Shown: piece after piece, positions 44,299-53,731 of the stretch | How positions within the stretch are numbered: position 1 is the stretch's first letter | Layout: each line of letters starts with the position of its first letter | Assembly (NCBI GenBank): GCA_029593915.1 | Contig: CP046147.1 | Coordinates: 1,240,001-1,304,000 of the forward strand | DNA: 64,000 bases | Source: Candidatus Lucifugimonas marina | Lineage (GTDB): Bacteria > Chloroflexota > Dehalococcoidia > Lucifugimonadales > Lucifugimonadaceae | Direction: 5' to 3' | Notes under the pieces: model-generated | The model's input: the letters and a program-made list of their open reading frames with translations, nothing else | Told to the model about the DNA's origin: nothing | Database searches by the model: none | Translations under genes and position numbers: made by a program

Positions 44299-46293
44299 GT
44301 GATCACTGAAGGCCTAGCCTGGCTCATAATCGCCCTCCCCATCGCCGCAATGCTGGTGAATGGAGTGTTGGTGCGCGCCTTCGTTGGATCGAATTCAAAG
44401 TACGCCGGCTACATCACCGTCGCTGCGATTGGCGGATCGTTCGTTCTGTCGCTAATGACGTTGGCTACGGTCATGTCAGACGGGCCACTTCATGTGGATA
44501 CTCACGATTGGATCACTATTGGCGGTCTGAATCTTACGTTTGGTCTGATGGTCGACCAACTTACTTCGATCATGCTGGTTGTTGTCAGCGGAGTCAGCTT
44601 GCTTGTCCAGATCTACGGACAGGCCTACATGCATGGCGACAAGAGCTACACACGCTACTTCACGTATATGGCTTTGTTTACGGCTTCCATGCTGGGTCTG
44701 GTTCTCTCAGGAAACCTGATTCAGATATTTGTCTTCTGGGAACTTGTCGGAGTTTCGTCGTACTTGTTGATCGGATTCTGGATGGATCGCCCAACGGCCG
44801 CAGCAGCTGCCAAGAAGGCGTTCCTGATGACGAGGTTCGGTGACTTCGGGTTCTTGCTCGGAATTCTGTACCTCTACTCGCAGAATTCTTCGTACATGGA
44901 TATTTCGACTCTCTACCACGAGATCGAAGCCGGTCACATCGCTGTTGGCGTTGCGACCTGGGTTTCTCTGGGTCTGTTGGCTGGAGCAATCGGTAAATCA
45001 GCTCAATTCCCGCTGCACAACTGGCTTCCTGATGCGATGGAAGGTCCAACCTCTGTTTCTGCTTTGATTCACTCGGCGACGATGGTCACCGCCGGTGTAT
45101 TCCTCGTTGCACGATTCTTCCCGCTCTTCGAGCACTCCGATGCAATGACACTCGTTGCGCTTGTCGGTGGATTCACCGCTGTGTTCGCAGCCACGATGGG
45201 TCTCGTAGCCAACGACATCAAACGTGTGTTGGCGTATTCGACAGTCTCACAGCTCGGTTACATGATGCTTGCTTTGGGAGTCGGTGCGTACGCTCCTGCC
45301 ATATTCCATTTGTTCACTCACGCCTTCTTCAAGGCTGCGCTGTTCTTGGGTGCCGGATCGGTTCACCACGCATCAGGTACGTTCAACATGAACTACATGG
45401 GCGGACTCAAGAAACACATGCCTCGAACGTACTGGGGCATGGTTATCGCCTCGTTGAGTCTTGCCGGCTTGTTCCCGTTCTCAGGATTCTGGTCTAAGGA
45501 CGAAATTCTGGGGCACGCAGCCCACGTTGGTACTACCACGGGCAACATAGTTCTTGCGCTTGGTTTGATCGCTGCCTTGATGACGGCGTTCTACATGTTC
45601 CGAGCTGTCTTCCTTACGTTCCACGGTGAGTGGAAGGGCGGAGGTGAACAGGAAATTGAAGACGCAGAGAAGGCTGGAGAACCGCTTCCTGTTGGTAGCG
45701 CACATTCACACTTCGGTGAATCACCGTGGTTGATGGTCGGTCCGATCATGCTTCTCGCAGTACTTGCAATCGGAATCGGATTTTTCTCGAACCCACTGGT
45801 AGACATTGGCGGAATCGATAAGCACGCATTTGCGCACTATGTAACTCACAACCACGAAGTCTTCCCAACTTCAGAAGCGGCGAAACACGCCGGTTCATCT
45901 CCTGAGCTCAACGTGCCGATTGCTGTTATCTCGACTGTTCTGGCGATTGCCGGAATTGGTCTTGCTTACCTCATGTACATCAAAGGCTCAATATCGCCTC
46001 AGGCGATGGGAGCCCGATTCCAGCCGCTCTACAACCTTATGTTCCGTAAGTACTACTTCGATGAGATGTACGAAAACGTCGTGGTTCGCAAAGGCTTCTA
46101 CAAGTACGTAGCTGATGCACTTCGATGGTTCGATGAGCACTGGATCGATAACGCGAACGTCCACCTTTCCAACTGGGTTAGCCGAATCGGAAAGAGCGGG
46201 GCGCTTGTTCAAAATGGTCAAACACAGACCTACGCAGTCGGCATGGTCGTCGGCGTGGTCGCAGTAGTCGCGGCATTCTTGCTATGGGGCTAA
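44299..46293 (+). CDS. nuoL: NADH-quinone oxidoreductase subunit L
   Basis: 664 aa antiporter-like proton-pumping subunit with 16 or so transmembrane helices. FVFWELVGVSSYLLIGFW (conserved Glu), QFPLHNWLPDAMEGPTSVSALIHSATMV and the long C-terminal lateral helix region (FDEMYENVVVRKGFY) match NuoL. GTG start with AGGGAA upstream. Confidence 0.96.
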   Translation: MITEGLAWLIIALPIAAMLVNGVLVRAFVGSNSKYAGYITVAAIGGSFVLSLMTLATVMSDGPLHVDTHDWITIGGLNLTFGLMVDQLTSIMLVVVSGVSLLVQIYGQAYMHGDKSYTRYFTYMALFTASMLGLVLSGNLIQIFVFWELVGVSSYLLIGFWMDRPTAAAAAKKAFLMTRFGDFGFLLGILYLYSQNSSYMDISTLYHEIEAGHIAVGVATWVSLGLLAGAIGKSAQFPLHNWLPDAMEGPTSVSALIHSATMVTAGVFLVARFFPLFEHSDAMTLVALVGGFTAVFAATMGLVANDIKRVLAYSTVSQLGYMMLALGVGAYAPAIFHLFTHAFFKAALFLGAGSVHHASGTFNMNYMGGLKKHMPRTYWGMVIASLSLAGLFPFSGFWSKDEILGHAAHVGTTTGNIVLALGLIAALMTAFYMFRAVFLTFHGEWKGGGEQEIEDAEKAGEPLPVGSAHSHFGESPWLMVGPIMLLAVLAIGIGFFSNPLVDIGGIDKHAFAHYVTHNHEVFPTSEAAKHAGSSPELNVPIAVISTVLAIAGIGLAYLMYIKGSISPQAMGARFQPLYNLMFRKYYFDEMYENVVVRKGFYKYVADALRWFDEHWIDNANVHLSNWVSRIGKSGALVQNGQTQTYAVGMVVGVVAVVAAFLLWG

Positions 46294-46377
46294 TAACGCA
46301 CGTGAAAATTAGCGCAAGCAAAACCGAATATTTTGTATGTGACTTAGTTGGCATTGCTGCCGAACATGGGGTTTCGC

Positions 46378-47931
46378 ATGTTTGATGGATTGCTGACGAT
46401 AACCGTCTTCTTGCCTGCAGCTGTGGCGCTGTTGGTGACGTTGTTTGCACGCGGTGAGAACGCCGATCAGCAGATCCGATGGATCTCGATTGGTGCGACT
46501 GTTGTTACTTTCGTTTTGAGCGTTTTGGTGTTCGTTGGTTACGATCAGAGTGTCGGCGGCATTCAGATGATCGACCACTTCGAACGCTGGATACCTATCG
46601 ACGCACTGCGATCTTCATACCTGCTGGGTGTCGACGGTCTGAGCGCACCCCTAGTGCTGCTGACAGGAATACTTGGAATGGCGGCTGCACTTGGTTCATG
46701 GCGAATCAAGAAGCGTGTTCGTGAATACTTCCTCTGGTTGCTACTGCTCGAAACTGCTGTGTTCGGTGTGTTCGTATCACTCGACCTGCTGTTGTTCTTT
46801 ATCTTCTTCGAGTTCGAACTCATCCCGATGTTCATGCTCATCGCAATTTGGGGTAGTGGTCGACCACGTTACTCAGCGATGAAGTTCGTGTTGTTCACTC
46901 TTGCTGGTGGAGCGTTCATGCTGGTTGCCATTTTGGCGATCTACGTCACTCCTGATGTGAACACACTGGCGATGGTTTCGATTCCGGAACTTGGAATCAC
47001 TGGTATTCCTGAGTTGATGGCTGGCGCTGATCTCGCTGCGCCGGCGGCTCTCATATTTGGATTCTTCTTCATCGCATTCGCTGTGAAGCTTCCACTGTGG
47101 CCTGTTCACAGCTGGCTCCCGGACGCCCACACAGACGCCCCAACGGCTGTTTCTGTGATGTTGGCGGGTGTGCTGCTGAAGATGGCTGGTTACGGTTTGC
47201 TGCGAATCAACCTCGGTTTCTTCCAGGAAACTCAAGGCTTCACGATCCACGATGTTGCTGGGGCGATGTCGATCGTGGCCGCGATTTCGGTTGTCTACGG
47301 TGGAATCATCACCATTCGCCAAACCGATATGAAACGGCTGATTGCCTACAGTTCCGTGAGCCACATGGGATTCGTGATGCTAGGTGTCGCCGCAGTTGGC
47401 TCTTCTGCAGCTGAAACTTCGGCAGGCGGCTTGAACGGTGCAGCACTGCAGATGTTCACGCACGGTACGATCACGGGTCTTGCGTTCCTTATGGTTGGTC
47501 TTTCATACGACCGAACCCACACACGACATATTCCTCATCTGGGCGGTTTGTGGAAGAAGATGCCACTAATCGCAATCTTCTTCTTGATTGCTGGTTTCGG
47601 TTCACTTGGACTCCCTGCGCTGTCTGGATTCGTTGCTGAGATCATGGTGTTCTTAGGCACATTCTCAGTTTGGCCGTGGGCTACTGGTGTCGCAGCGTTT
47701 GGTGTCGTTTTGGCAGCTGGATACACGCTGTGGATGGTTCAGAGAGTGTTCTTCGGCGAACGACCTGCATCCCCAGGACTTTCAGACGAGGTTTACGACA
47801 ATCTGACCGATGCGAACTGGGTCGACATGATTCCAGTGATAGCGTTGGCGGCTCCTATTTTCATCGTTGGCATCTGGCCATCAGTGGTTACAGATATGTT
47901 CGATTTGGGTATTCAGGCGGTGCTTAGGTAA
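46378..47931 (+). CDS. nuoM: NADH-quinone oxidoreductase subunit M
   Basis: 517 aa antiporter-like subunit. FFEFELIPMFMLIAIWG (membrane Glu), KLPLWPVHSWLPDAHTDAPTAVSV and YSSVSHMGFVMLG are NuoM signatures. Start placed at ATG 46378, preceded by GGGG and giving the family-like MFDGLLTITVFLP; an upstream ATG 46366 and TTG 46348 are less likely. One-base overlap with nuoN. Confidence 0.95.
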   Translation: MFDGLLTITVFLPAAVALLVTLFARGENADQQIRWISIGATVVTFVLSVLVFVGYDQSVGGIQMIDHFERWIPIDALRSSYLLGVDGLSAPLVLLTGILGMAAALGSWRIKKRVREYFLWLLLLETAVFGVFVSLDLLLFFIFFEFELIPMFMLIAIWGSGRPRYSAMKFVLFTLAGGAFMLVAILAIYVTPDVNTLAMVSIPELGITGIPELMAGADLAAPAALIFGFFFIAFAVKLPLWPVHSWLPDAHTDAPTAVSVMLAGVLLKMAGYGLLRINLGFFQETQGFTIHDVAGAMSIVAAISVVYGGIITIRQTDMKRLIAYSSVSHMGFVMLGVAAVGSSAAETSAGGLNGAALQMFTHGTITGLAFLMVGLSYDRTHTRHIPHLGGLWKKMPLIAIFFLIAGFGSLGLPALSGFVAEIMVFLGTFSVWPWATGVAAFGVVLAAGYTLWMVQRVFFGERPASPGLSDEVYDNLTDANWVDMIPVIALAAPIFIVGIWPSVVTDMFDLGIQAVLR

Positions 47932-49478
47932 TGACTGCACATGATTACTGGGTACTGTCCCCTGCGATAGCGATGGCTCTGCTGGCTCTGGTAACGGTCT
48001 CTGTTGACCTGGTTACTAGGAGCATGGCAAAGGTTTCGACAGTCGCTTTCCTCGGACTTTCCGCTCCCCTGATTCTTACGTTGAACCTGTGGTTTGGCTG
48101 GTTCGGCGATCCTGCGACAGCGCGGGAGGCAACCGGTGTAGCTGATCTTGGGTCGGCGTTGTTCGGAACGGTTGAGACTGATCGATTCGCTCTATTCTTC
48201 GACTTCCTATTGCTCACGGTCACCGCTGGAACAATTCTGGCCTCTGCCAAGTACATAGCTAGCGAGCGCATGAAGGACTACGGCGGCGAGTTTGTCTCGC
48301 TCGTGCTCTTGTCAGTTACGGGAATGATCGTTCTTGTCTCAGCGACCGAACTGATCACGATCTACGTGGCTCTTGAACTCACTGCATTGCCAGTCGTGGC
48401 TCTAGCCGCTATTCATCGGTCGAAGCAGGGTGTTGAATCTGGAACGAAGTTCTTTGTACTTTCGGCTATTTCCAGTGCGATTCTGCTTTACGGGTTTGCC
48501 TACATATATGGCTTCACTGGAAGTACGAATCTCGCTGTAATCATGGAACGGCTGACAGTTCTTCCGAATGACGCTGGCGTTCCGTTCGGTTCATATGCAG
48601 TGTTGCTTGCAGTGATAATGATCGTCGCTGGTTTCGGCTTCAAGATGGCTGTGGTTCCGTGGCAGATGTGGGTTCCTGATGTTTATCAGGGAGCACCAAC
48701 TCCGGTCGTTGCATTCTTGTCGGTCGCATCAAAGGCCGCTGCGTTCGCTGTGATCATGCGAATCATGTACGTGGCGTTCGGCGATCCGGCGTTGATGCAG
48801 GATTGGTCGGGACTATTTGCGATTCTCGCTGCGGTAACGATGACGCTAGGTAACACCTTGGCGTTGTCGCAATCGAACATCAAACGACTACTCGGATACT
48901 CGACCATTGCACAGGCTGGTTATATCTTGGTCGGTGTGGCTTCGGTTCCTGCAAACCAGGTTGGTGCAACGTTTGCTGGGGCAGGTCCTCAGGGCGTGAT
49001 GTACTACCTCGCAGGTTATGCATTCACGAACCTTGCTGTGTTCTTCGCGGTGATTGCGATTACTTCACGAACTAACGATGATTCAATCGAAGGTCTGAAC
49101 GGGCTGTTGAAGCGTTCACCGCTTCTGGCTGGAGTGCTGGTATTTGGTCTTCTTTCGCTACTCGGAATGCCTCCTACGGTCGGATTCATGGCGAAGGTTG
49201 TTGTGTTCGGATCGGCGATCAACGCTAATCTGACATGGCTGGCGGTTGTTGGTGTTGTGAACACCGTTATCGCTGCCTACTACTACCTCCGAGTTATTCG
49301 AGCGATCGTATTTGAAGATGCCGAAGACGAAACCAAGTTCAGTGCCGACAAGCCAGTGCTTGTGGCTGCTGGTGTAGCGGCTATCGGGGCTGGAGTGTTT
49401 GGTTTGGCTCCGTTCTTGCTACTCGAATTCGCTGAGCAGGCGCTCTCGATACTTCCGGCGATCGTTACGGGGCTCTAG
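47931..49478 (+). CDS. nuoN: NADH-quinone oxidoreductase subunit N
   Basis: 515 aa antiporter-like subunit. ELITIYVALELTALPVVALAA, KMAVVPWQMWVPDVYQGAPTPVVAFLSVASKAAAF and LLGYSTIAQAGYILVG identify NuoN. Last gene of the operon; no terminator was seen in the 92 bases before nadK, so readthrough is possible. Confidence 0.96.
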   Translation: MTAHDYWVLSPAIAMALLALVTVSVDLVTRSMAKVSTVAFLGLSAPLILTLNLWFGWFGDPATAREATGVADLGSALFGTVETDRFALFFDFLLLTVTAGTILASAKYIASERMKDYGGEFVSLVLLSVTGMIVLVSATELITIYVALELTALPVVALAAIHRSKQGVESGTKFFVLSAISSAILLYGFAYIYGFTGSTNLAVIMERLTVLPNDAGVPFGSYAVLLAVIMIVAGFGFKMAVVPWQMWVPDVYQGAPTPVVAFLSVASKAAAFAVIMRIMYVAFGDPALMQDWSGLFAILAAVTMTLGNTLALSQSNIKRLLGYSTIAQAGYILVGVASVPANQVGATFAGAGPQGVMYYLAGYAFTNLAVFFAVIAITSRTNDDSIEGLNGLLKRSPLLAGVLVFGLLSLLGMPPTVGFMAKVVVFGSAINANLTWLAVVGVVNTVIAAYYYLRVIRAIVFEDAEDETKFSADKPVLVAAGVAAIGAGVFGLAPFLLLEFAEQALSILPAIVTGL

Positions 49479-49570
49479 TCAATCTGTCTTAGGCTCTGGG
49501 CTTTACGCTTGAGTACTGGGCGACAGTAGACTGTTATCACTTTCGGGTTTACTAACTGAAATTGGCGGAT

Positions 49571-50440
49571 ATGCCCAGCTACCACAACATCGGAATTGTT
49601 CACAACGGCGAATTGGCCGAAGCGGATGAGCTCGCTAAGAAGCTAACCAGTTCATACGGAGCTGGTCGCGATTGGTGGTTGGCTACTCAGACTGATCTCG
49701 ATGAGCAGGAAGATAAACTCGCTGAATCCGATCTCATCATCACCATCGGTGGTGACGGAACCATTTTGCGAGGCGCGCACGCAGCTGCGTCTCAAGACAT
49801 CCCGATTCTCGGAATCAACATGGGCCGAGTCGGCTTCATGAGTGACATCGAGAACAAAGACGCCGTCGATGAAGTTGGCTGGTATCTCGATGGCAACGCT
49901 CGAATCGAGCAGCGGTTCATGCTCAAAGCCGTGGTTGCCAATGGGGCAGACGAGCCGGTTTCAGTTCTTGCGCTCAACGATGTCACCGTCGCCCGAGGTG
50001 CTCATCTAAGGGTTATCGAAGTAAGCACTGTTGTTGATGGAGTGCATCTTGCTACCTACAGAGGCGATGGGGTGGTGGTTTCAACTGCCACTGGATCTAC
50101 TGGGTACAGCCTCGCGCTGGGTGGACCTGTGATGGATCCGACATCTCAAGATTTTCTAGTAAAGCCAATCGCTTCGCATATGAGCCAGTTTGGTGGAGCT
50201 ATTTTGCAATCGTCCTCGACGGTTGAATTGACTGTCGAAGCCTACGAAGATGCAACTCTCAACGCCGATGGATTCATCGATCACACTCTTCGTGCCGGTC
50301 AAACTGTGACTATCACTCAGGCGGGCGATTACGCATCGTTCTTGAGGCGCAAACCCGCCGCTGACTTCTGGGGAGATCTGGCTACCCGCCTAGAACTGCG
50401 CAAAGGTTCCGTCAAAAGTTCACCTCGTCGACGCATTTAG
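49571..50440 (+). CDS. nadK: NAD(+)/NADH kinase
   Basis: 289 aa. Phosphorylates NAD to NADP. GGDGT (in ITIGGDGTILRG, ~60) and NE/D region ALNDVTVARG, plus STATGSTGYSLALGGPV, are the family motifs. ATG 49571 chosen; an in-frame TTG at 49562 is possible. Supplies NADP for the biosynthetic SDR-type enzymes. Confidence 0.95.
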   Translation: MPSYHNIGIVHNGELAEADELAKKLTSSYGAGRDWWLATQTDLDEQEDKLAESDLIITIGGDGTILRGAHAAASQDIPILGINMGRVGFMSDIENKDAVDEVGWYLDGNARIEQRFMLKAVVANGADEPVSVLALNDVTVARGAHLRVIEVSTVVDGVHLATYRGDGVVVSTATGSTGYSLALGGPVMDPTSQDFLVKPIASHMSQFGGAILQSSSTVELTVEAYEDATLNADGFIDHTLRAGQTVTITQAGDYASFLRRKPAADFWGDLATRLELRKGSVKSSPRRRI

Positions 50441-50470
50441 AACCTAATTATTCGGTAAACTAACTACGTT

Positions 50471-51022
50471 TTGCGACCCAAACGCCCGACCACCGTTGCT
50501 GTTAACCGTAAATACGAGGGAAATCGAATCTCCCTGCGGGTTGACACTGCTCGATTCGAAGATGGTCCCGAGTTTGATCGTGAGATAGTCGAACATCCTG
50601 GTTCGGTAGTACTGATCCCCATCACAAAAGATGGCAAAGTTCTACTTATCAGGCAGTATCGACAAGCGGCTGAACGCTTCCTATTGGAAGCATCGGCTGG
50701 AACGAGAGAAGCAGGCGAGGATCCGGAAGTTACCGCTCACCGGGAATTGCAAGAAGAGGTTGGATACAGGGCTGGCAAGTTAATTCCAATTGGTGGTTCG
50801 TGGGTCGCACCGGGATATTCGAGCGAATACTCCCACATTTATATTGCGACTGAACTCGAACCGGCATCATTGCCTTCCGATGATGGAGAAGACATTGTTG
50901 TCGAAGAGATCGATTTCGAAGATCTTCACCGATTAATTTCCACTGGCGAACTTGAAGACCAAATGTCGATAGCTGCATTGTTATCGGCGCAGCATGTGTA
51001 CACAGAGCACATCAGGGGCTGA
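50471..51022 (+). CDS. NUDIX hydrolase (ADP-ribose pyrophosphatase-like)
   Basis: 183 aa. The Nudix box G-x5-E-x7-REL-x-EE-x-GY runs from GTREAGED to EEVGY (~77-99); upstream LIRQYRQAAERFLLEASAG is typical of ADP-ribose pyrophosphatases. TTG start at 50471, 30 bases after nadK; no strong SD. Likely hydrolyses nucleoside diphosphate-linked compounds such as ADP-ribose. Confidence 0.9.
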   Translation: MRPKRPTTVAVNRKYEGNRISLRVDTARFEDGPEFDREIVEHPGSVVLIPITKDGKVLLIRQYRQAAERFLLEASAGTREAGEDPEVTAHRELQEEVGYRAGKLIPIGGSWVAPGYSSEYSHIYIATELEPASLPSDDGEDIVVEEIDFEDLHRLISTGELEDQMSIAALLSAQHVYTEHIRG

Positions 51023-51067
51023 GAAATGAATACACCTACAAACCACTACAGAGCGCGAGGCTAGTCT

Positions 51068-52750
51068 ATGTATGAACATGATGTCCTGATTATCGGCGGA
51101 GGACTCGCCGGACTCAGGGCTGCTGTTGAGGTTACGCGCGCTGGAGCCGACGTAGCGGTGATATCGAAGGTTCACCCGGTTCGCAGTCACTCAAACGCTG
51201 CTCAGGGTGGAATCAATGCCCCTCTTACCGACCGTGGTGACGATTGGGAAGGTCACGCATACGACACGATTAAGGGAAGCGACTTTCTTGCTGACCAAGA
51301 CGCTGTCGAAGTGATGTCGAGTGAGGCCGGTGAAGCCGTTCTCGAACTCGAACGAATGGGTGTGATTTTCAGTCGAGGTGAAGACGGCAAGCTCGGAACC
51401 AGAGCATTTGGTGGTCAGAAGGTCGCTCGAACGTTCTTCGTTGGTGCGATTACTGGATCAGCCATCTTGCACGTGCTGTTTGAACAGTCGCTCAAGCTCG
51501 GTCTCAATGTTTATGAAGAGTGGTTTGTAACCAAGCTCATCATCGAAGACGGTGTATGCCGAGGTGTGGTCGCAATCGACCTAAAGACCGGTGAAATGCA
51601 CACGATCAAGGCAAAAGCAGTCATCATGGCTGCTGGTGGAGCAGGGCGAGTATTCGAACCTTCCACAAACGCTCTTATCTGTACCGGTGACGGTCTTTCA
51701 CTCGCCTATCAGGCAGGTGTGCCGTTGATGGACATGGAGATGATCCAGTACCACCCAACGACTCTTGCTCGTACAGGCATTCTGATGTCGGAAGCTGCAC
51801 GTGGTGAGGGTGGATACCTCCTCAACGCAGCCGGCGAACGATTTATGGAAAAGACCGCTCCTGACTACATGGAGCTTGCTTCTCGTGACGTTGTTTCACG
51901 AGCTGAGCAGACCGAGATCGATGAAGGTAGAGGAATCGACGGTAACGTTCTTCTCGACCTTCGACACTTGGGGCGCGAGTACATCGAAGCCAAGCTTGGA
52001 TACCTGCAAGAAGTTTCTGTGGAGTTCCTCGGTATCGACATGGCTGAACAACCTGTTCCAGTTCAGCCCGGAATGCACTACATCATGGGCGGTATCAAGA
52101 CCGACGTGAATGGCGCAACGAACGTTCCCGGGCTATACGCTGCTGGTGAATGTGCTAACGTTAGTGTTCACGGTGCAAACCGACTTGGAGCCAACTCGCT
52201 GCTCGACACGGTTGTGTTTGGTCGACGATCAGGCGCACACGCTGTTGAGTACATCAAGAGTGTTGGTGCTCACTCGAAGGCTGAAGAGGATCTCGCTAAC
52301 GAGAAGGCTCGAATTCAGGCTTTGCTTGATCGACCCAAGGGCGAACGTGTCGCAACGATTCGAAACGACATGGCTCGTGGCATGACCAAGGGAATAGGAG
52401 TGTTCCGGGACCAAGCTTCTATGGAAGGTGCTCTCGAAAACCTCAAGAACGTCAAATCTCGAATGGGTGGATTCTCGATCGAGAACAAGGGCAAGGTTTT
52501 CAACACCGATCTTATGTTCGGTCTAGAACTCGAATTCATGATCGACTGTGCTGAAGCCGTTGTAGCTGGGGCACTTACTCGTAAAGAGAGCCGTGGCGCT
52601 CACTTCCGAACCGATATCACCGAACGAGACGACGAAAACTGGCTGAAGCACACCCTTATGTACAAGGATGAAGAAGCCGAGAACGGTGTCCGCGTTGAAA
52701 CGTCTGACGTGACGATAACGCAGTGGGAACCAGTCAAGAGGGTCTACTAA
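51068..52750 (+). CDS. sdhA: Succinate dehydrogenase/fumarate reductase flavoprotein subunit
   Basis: 560 aa. FAD-binding IIGGGLAGLRAAVEVTRAG, HSNAAQGGINAPL with the flavinylation-site region, and the catalytic region MIQYHPTTLARTGILMSEAARGEGGYL, then HYIMGGIKTD and GANRLGANSLLDTVVFGRRSG. Oxidises succinate to fumarate, passing electrons to SdhB. It forms a three-gene unit with the following genes; no SdhC/SdhD anchors follow. Confidence 0.96.
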   Translation: MYEHDVLIIGGGLAGLRAAVEVTRAGADVAVISKVHPVRSHSNAAQGGINAPLTDRGDDWEGHAYDTIKGSDFLADQDAVEVMSSEAGEAVLELERMGVIFSRGEDGKLGTRAFGGQKVARTFFVGAITGSAILHVLFEQSLKLGLNVYEEWFVTKLIIEDGVCRGVVAIDLKTGEMHTIKAKAVIMAAGGAGRVFEPSTNALICTGDGLSLAYQAGVPLMDMEMIQYHPTTLARTGILMSEAARGEGGYLLNAAGERFMEKTAPDYMELASRDVVSRAEQTEIDEGRGIDGNVLLDLRHLGREYIEAKLGYLQEVSVEFLGIDMAEQPVPVQPGMHYIMGGIKTDVNGATNVPGLYAAGECANVSVHGANRLGANSLLDTVVFGRRSGAHAVEYIKSVGAHSKAEEDLANEKARIQALLDRPKGERVATIRNDMARGMTKGIGVFRDQASMEGALENLKNVKSRMGGFSIENKGKVFNTDLMFGLELEFMIDCAEAVVAGALTRKESRGAHFRTDITERDDENWLKHTLMYKDEEAENGVRVETSDVTITQWEPVKRVY

Positions 52751-53731
52751 ATGCCAGAGACGACACCAACAACGATGCACGTAAAGCTAAAGATCAAGCG
52801 ATTTGATCCTGCTGAAGCCGGTGGCAAGACCTGGTGGCAGGAGTACGAAGTTGATGTTCATCCCGACTCAACAGTTCTCGACTCACTGATCGAAGTACGT
52901 GAACAGAATGACGGTACGCTCGCCTTGCGATGTGCTTGCCGGGCGTCGATTTGTGGCTCATGTGGAATGAAGGTCAACGGCAGCGCCAAGCTCGTGTGCA
53001 AGACCCGTGTGGTCGATGTTGCGCCTAACGGTGAGCAGTTGACTATCGAACCGATGGGCAACCAGCACGTTGTAAAAGACCTTGTTATTTCGCTCGACTC
53101 GTTCTTCTCGCAAATCAACCGAGTTGAGCCGTTCTTGCAGCCTAGTTTCGTTCCGGAGCAGGGTGAGTACACTGCTTCGAACGATTCGATGGAGAATCTG
53201 CTTACTTCGATGAACTGCATCATGTGCGGTTGCTGTGTTTCTGATTGCACAGTTCTCGAAGTCGACGCTAACTTCATCGGACCAGCTGCGCTGGCAAAAG
53301 CATGGCGCTTCACTGAAGACCCTCGTGATTCGAAGCGTGACGAGCGTTTGAAGAACTTGAACGATGAAGATGGTGGAATGTGGGACTGCACACGCTGTAT
53401 GAAGTGTGTGGAAGTCTGTCCTAAGGGCGTTGCTCCAATGGACCGAATCATGGAGCTTCGTGAGGCTGCTATCGAGGCAGGCAACACGAATACCTCAGGC
53501 TATCGTCACACCGAATCGTTCTATAACTCTGTAAAAAAGAATGGTCGCTTAGACGAAACACGTTTGGCTATCGATTCGGCAGGTTGGACCAACATCCCAC
53601 GATTGCTCGATCTCGCACCTATCGGGATCGCCGCAATGCGGAAGGGCAAACTGCCGCCATTGATGCCGCACAAATCTGAAGACCACAAAAAAGTGAAAGA
53701 CCTCTACAAGAGCGTGGAGGATGAAGCCTAA
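52751..53731 (+). CDS. sdhB: Succinate dehydrogenase/fumarate reductase iron-sulfur subunit
   Basis: 326 aa. N-terminal [2Fe-2S] ferredoxin domain with CACRASICGSCGMKVNG and LVCKT; C-terminal domain with CIMCGCCVSDC and CTRCMKCVEVCP for the [4Fe-4S] and third cluster. It is longer than E. coli SdhB, with a ~75-residue C-terminal extension, as in the forms that pair with HdrB-like proteins. ATG directly after the sdhA stop; stop overlaps the next ATG by one base. Confidence 0.96.
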   Translation: MPETTPTTMHVKLKIKRFDPAEAGGKTWWQEYEVDVHPDSTVLDSLIEVREQNDGTLALRCACRASICGSCGMKVNGSAKLVCKTRVVDVAPNGEQLTIEPMGNQHVVKDLVISLDSFFSQINRVEPFLQPSFVPEQGEYTASNDSMENLLTSMNCIMCGCCVSDCTVLEVDANFIGPAALAKAWRFTEDPRDSKRDERLKNLNDEDGGMWDCTRCMKCVEVCPKGVAPMDRIMELREAAIEAGNTNTSGYRHTESFYNSVKKNGRLDETRLAIDSAGWTNIPRLLDLAPIGIAAMRKGKLPPLMPHKSEDHKKVKDLYKSVEDEA

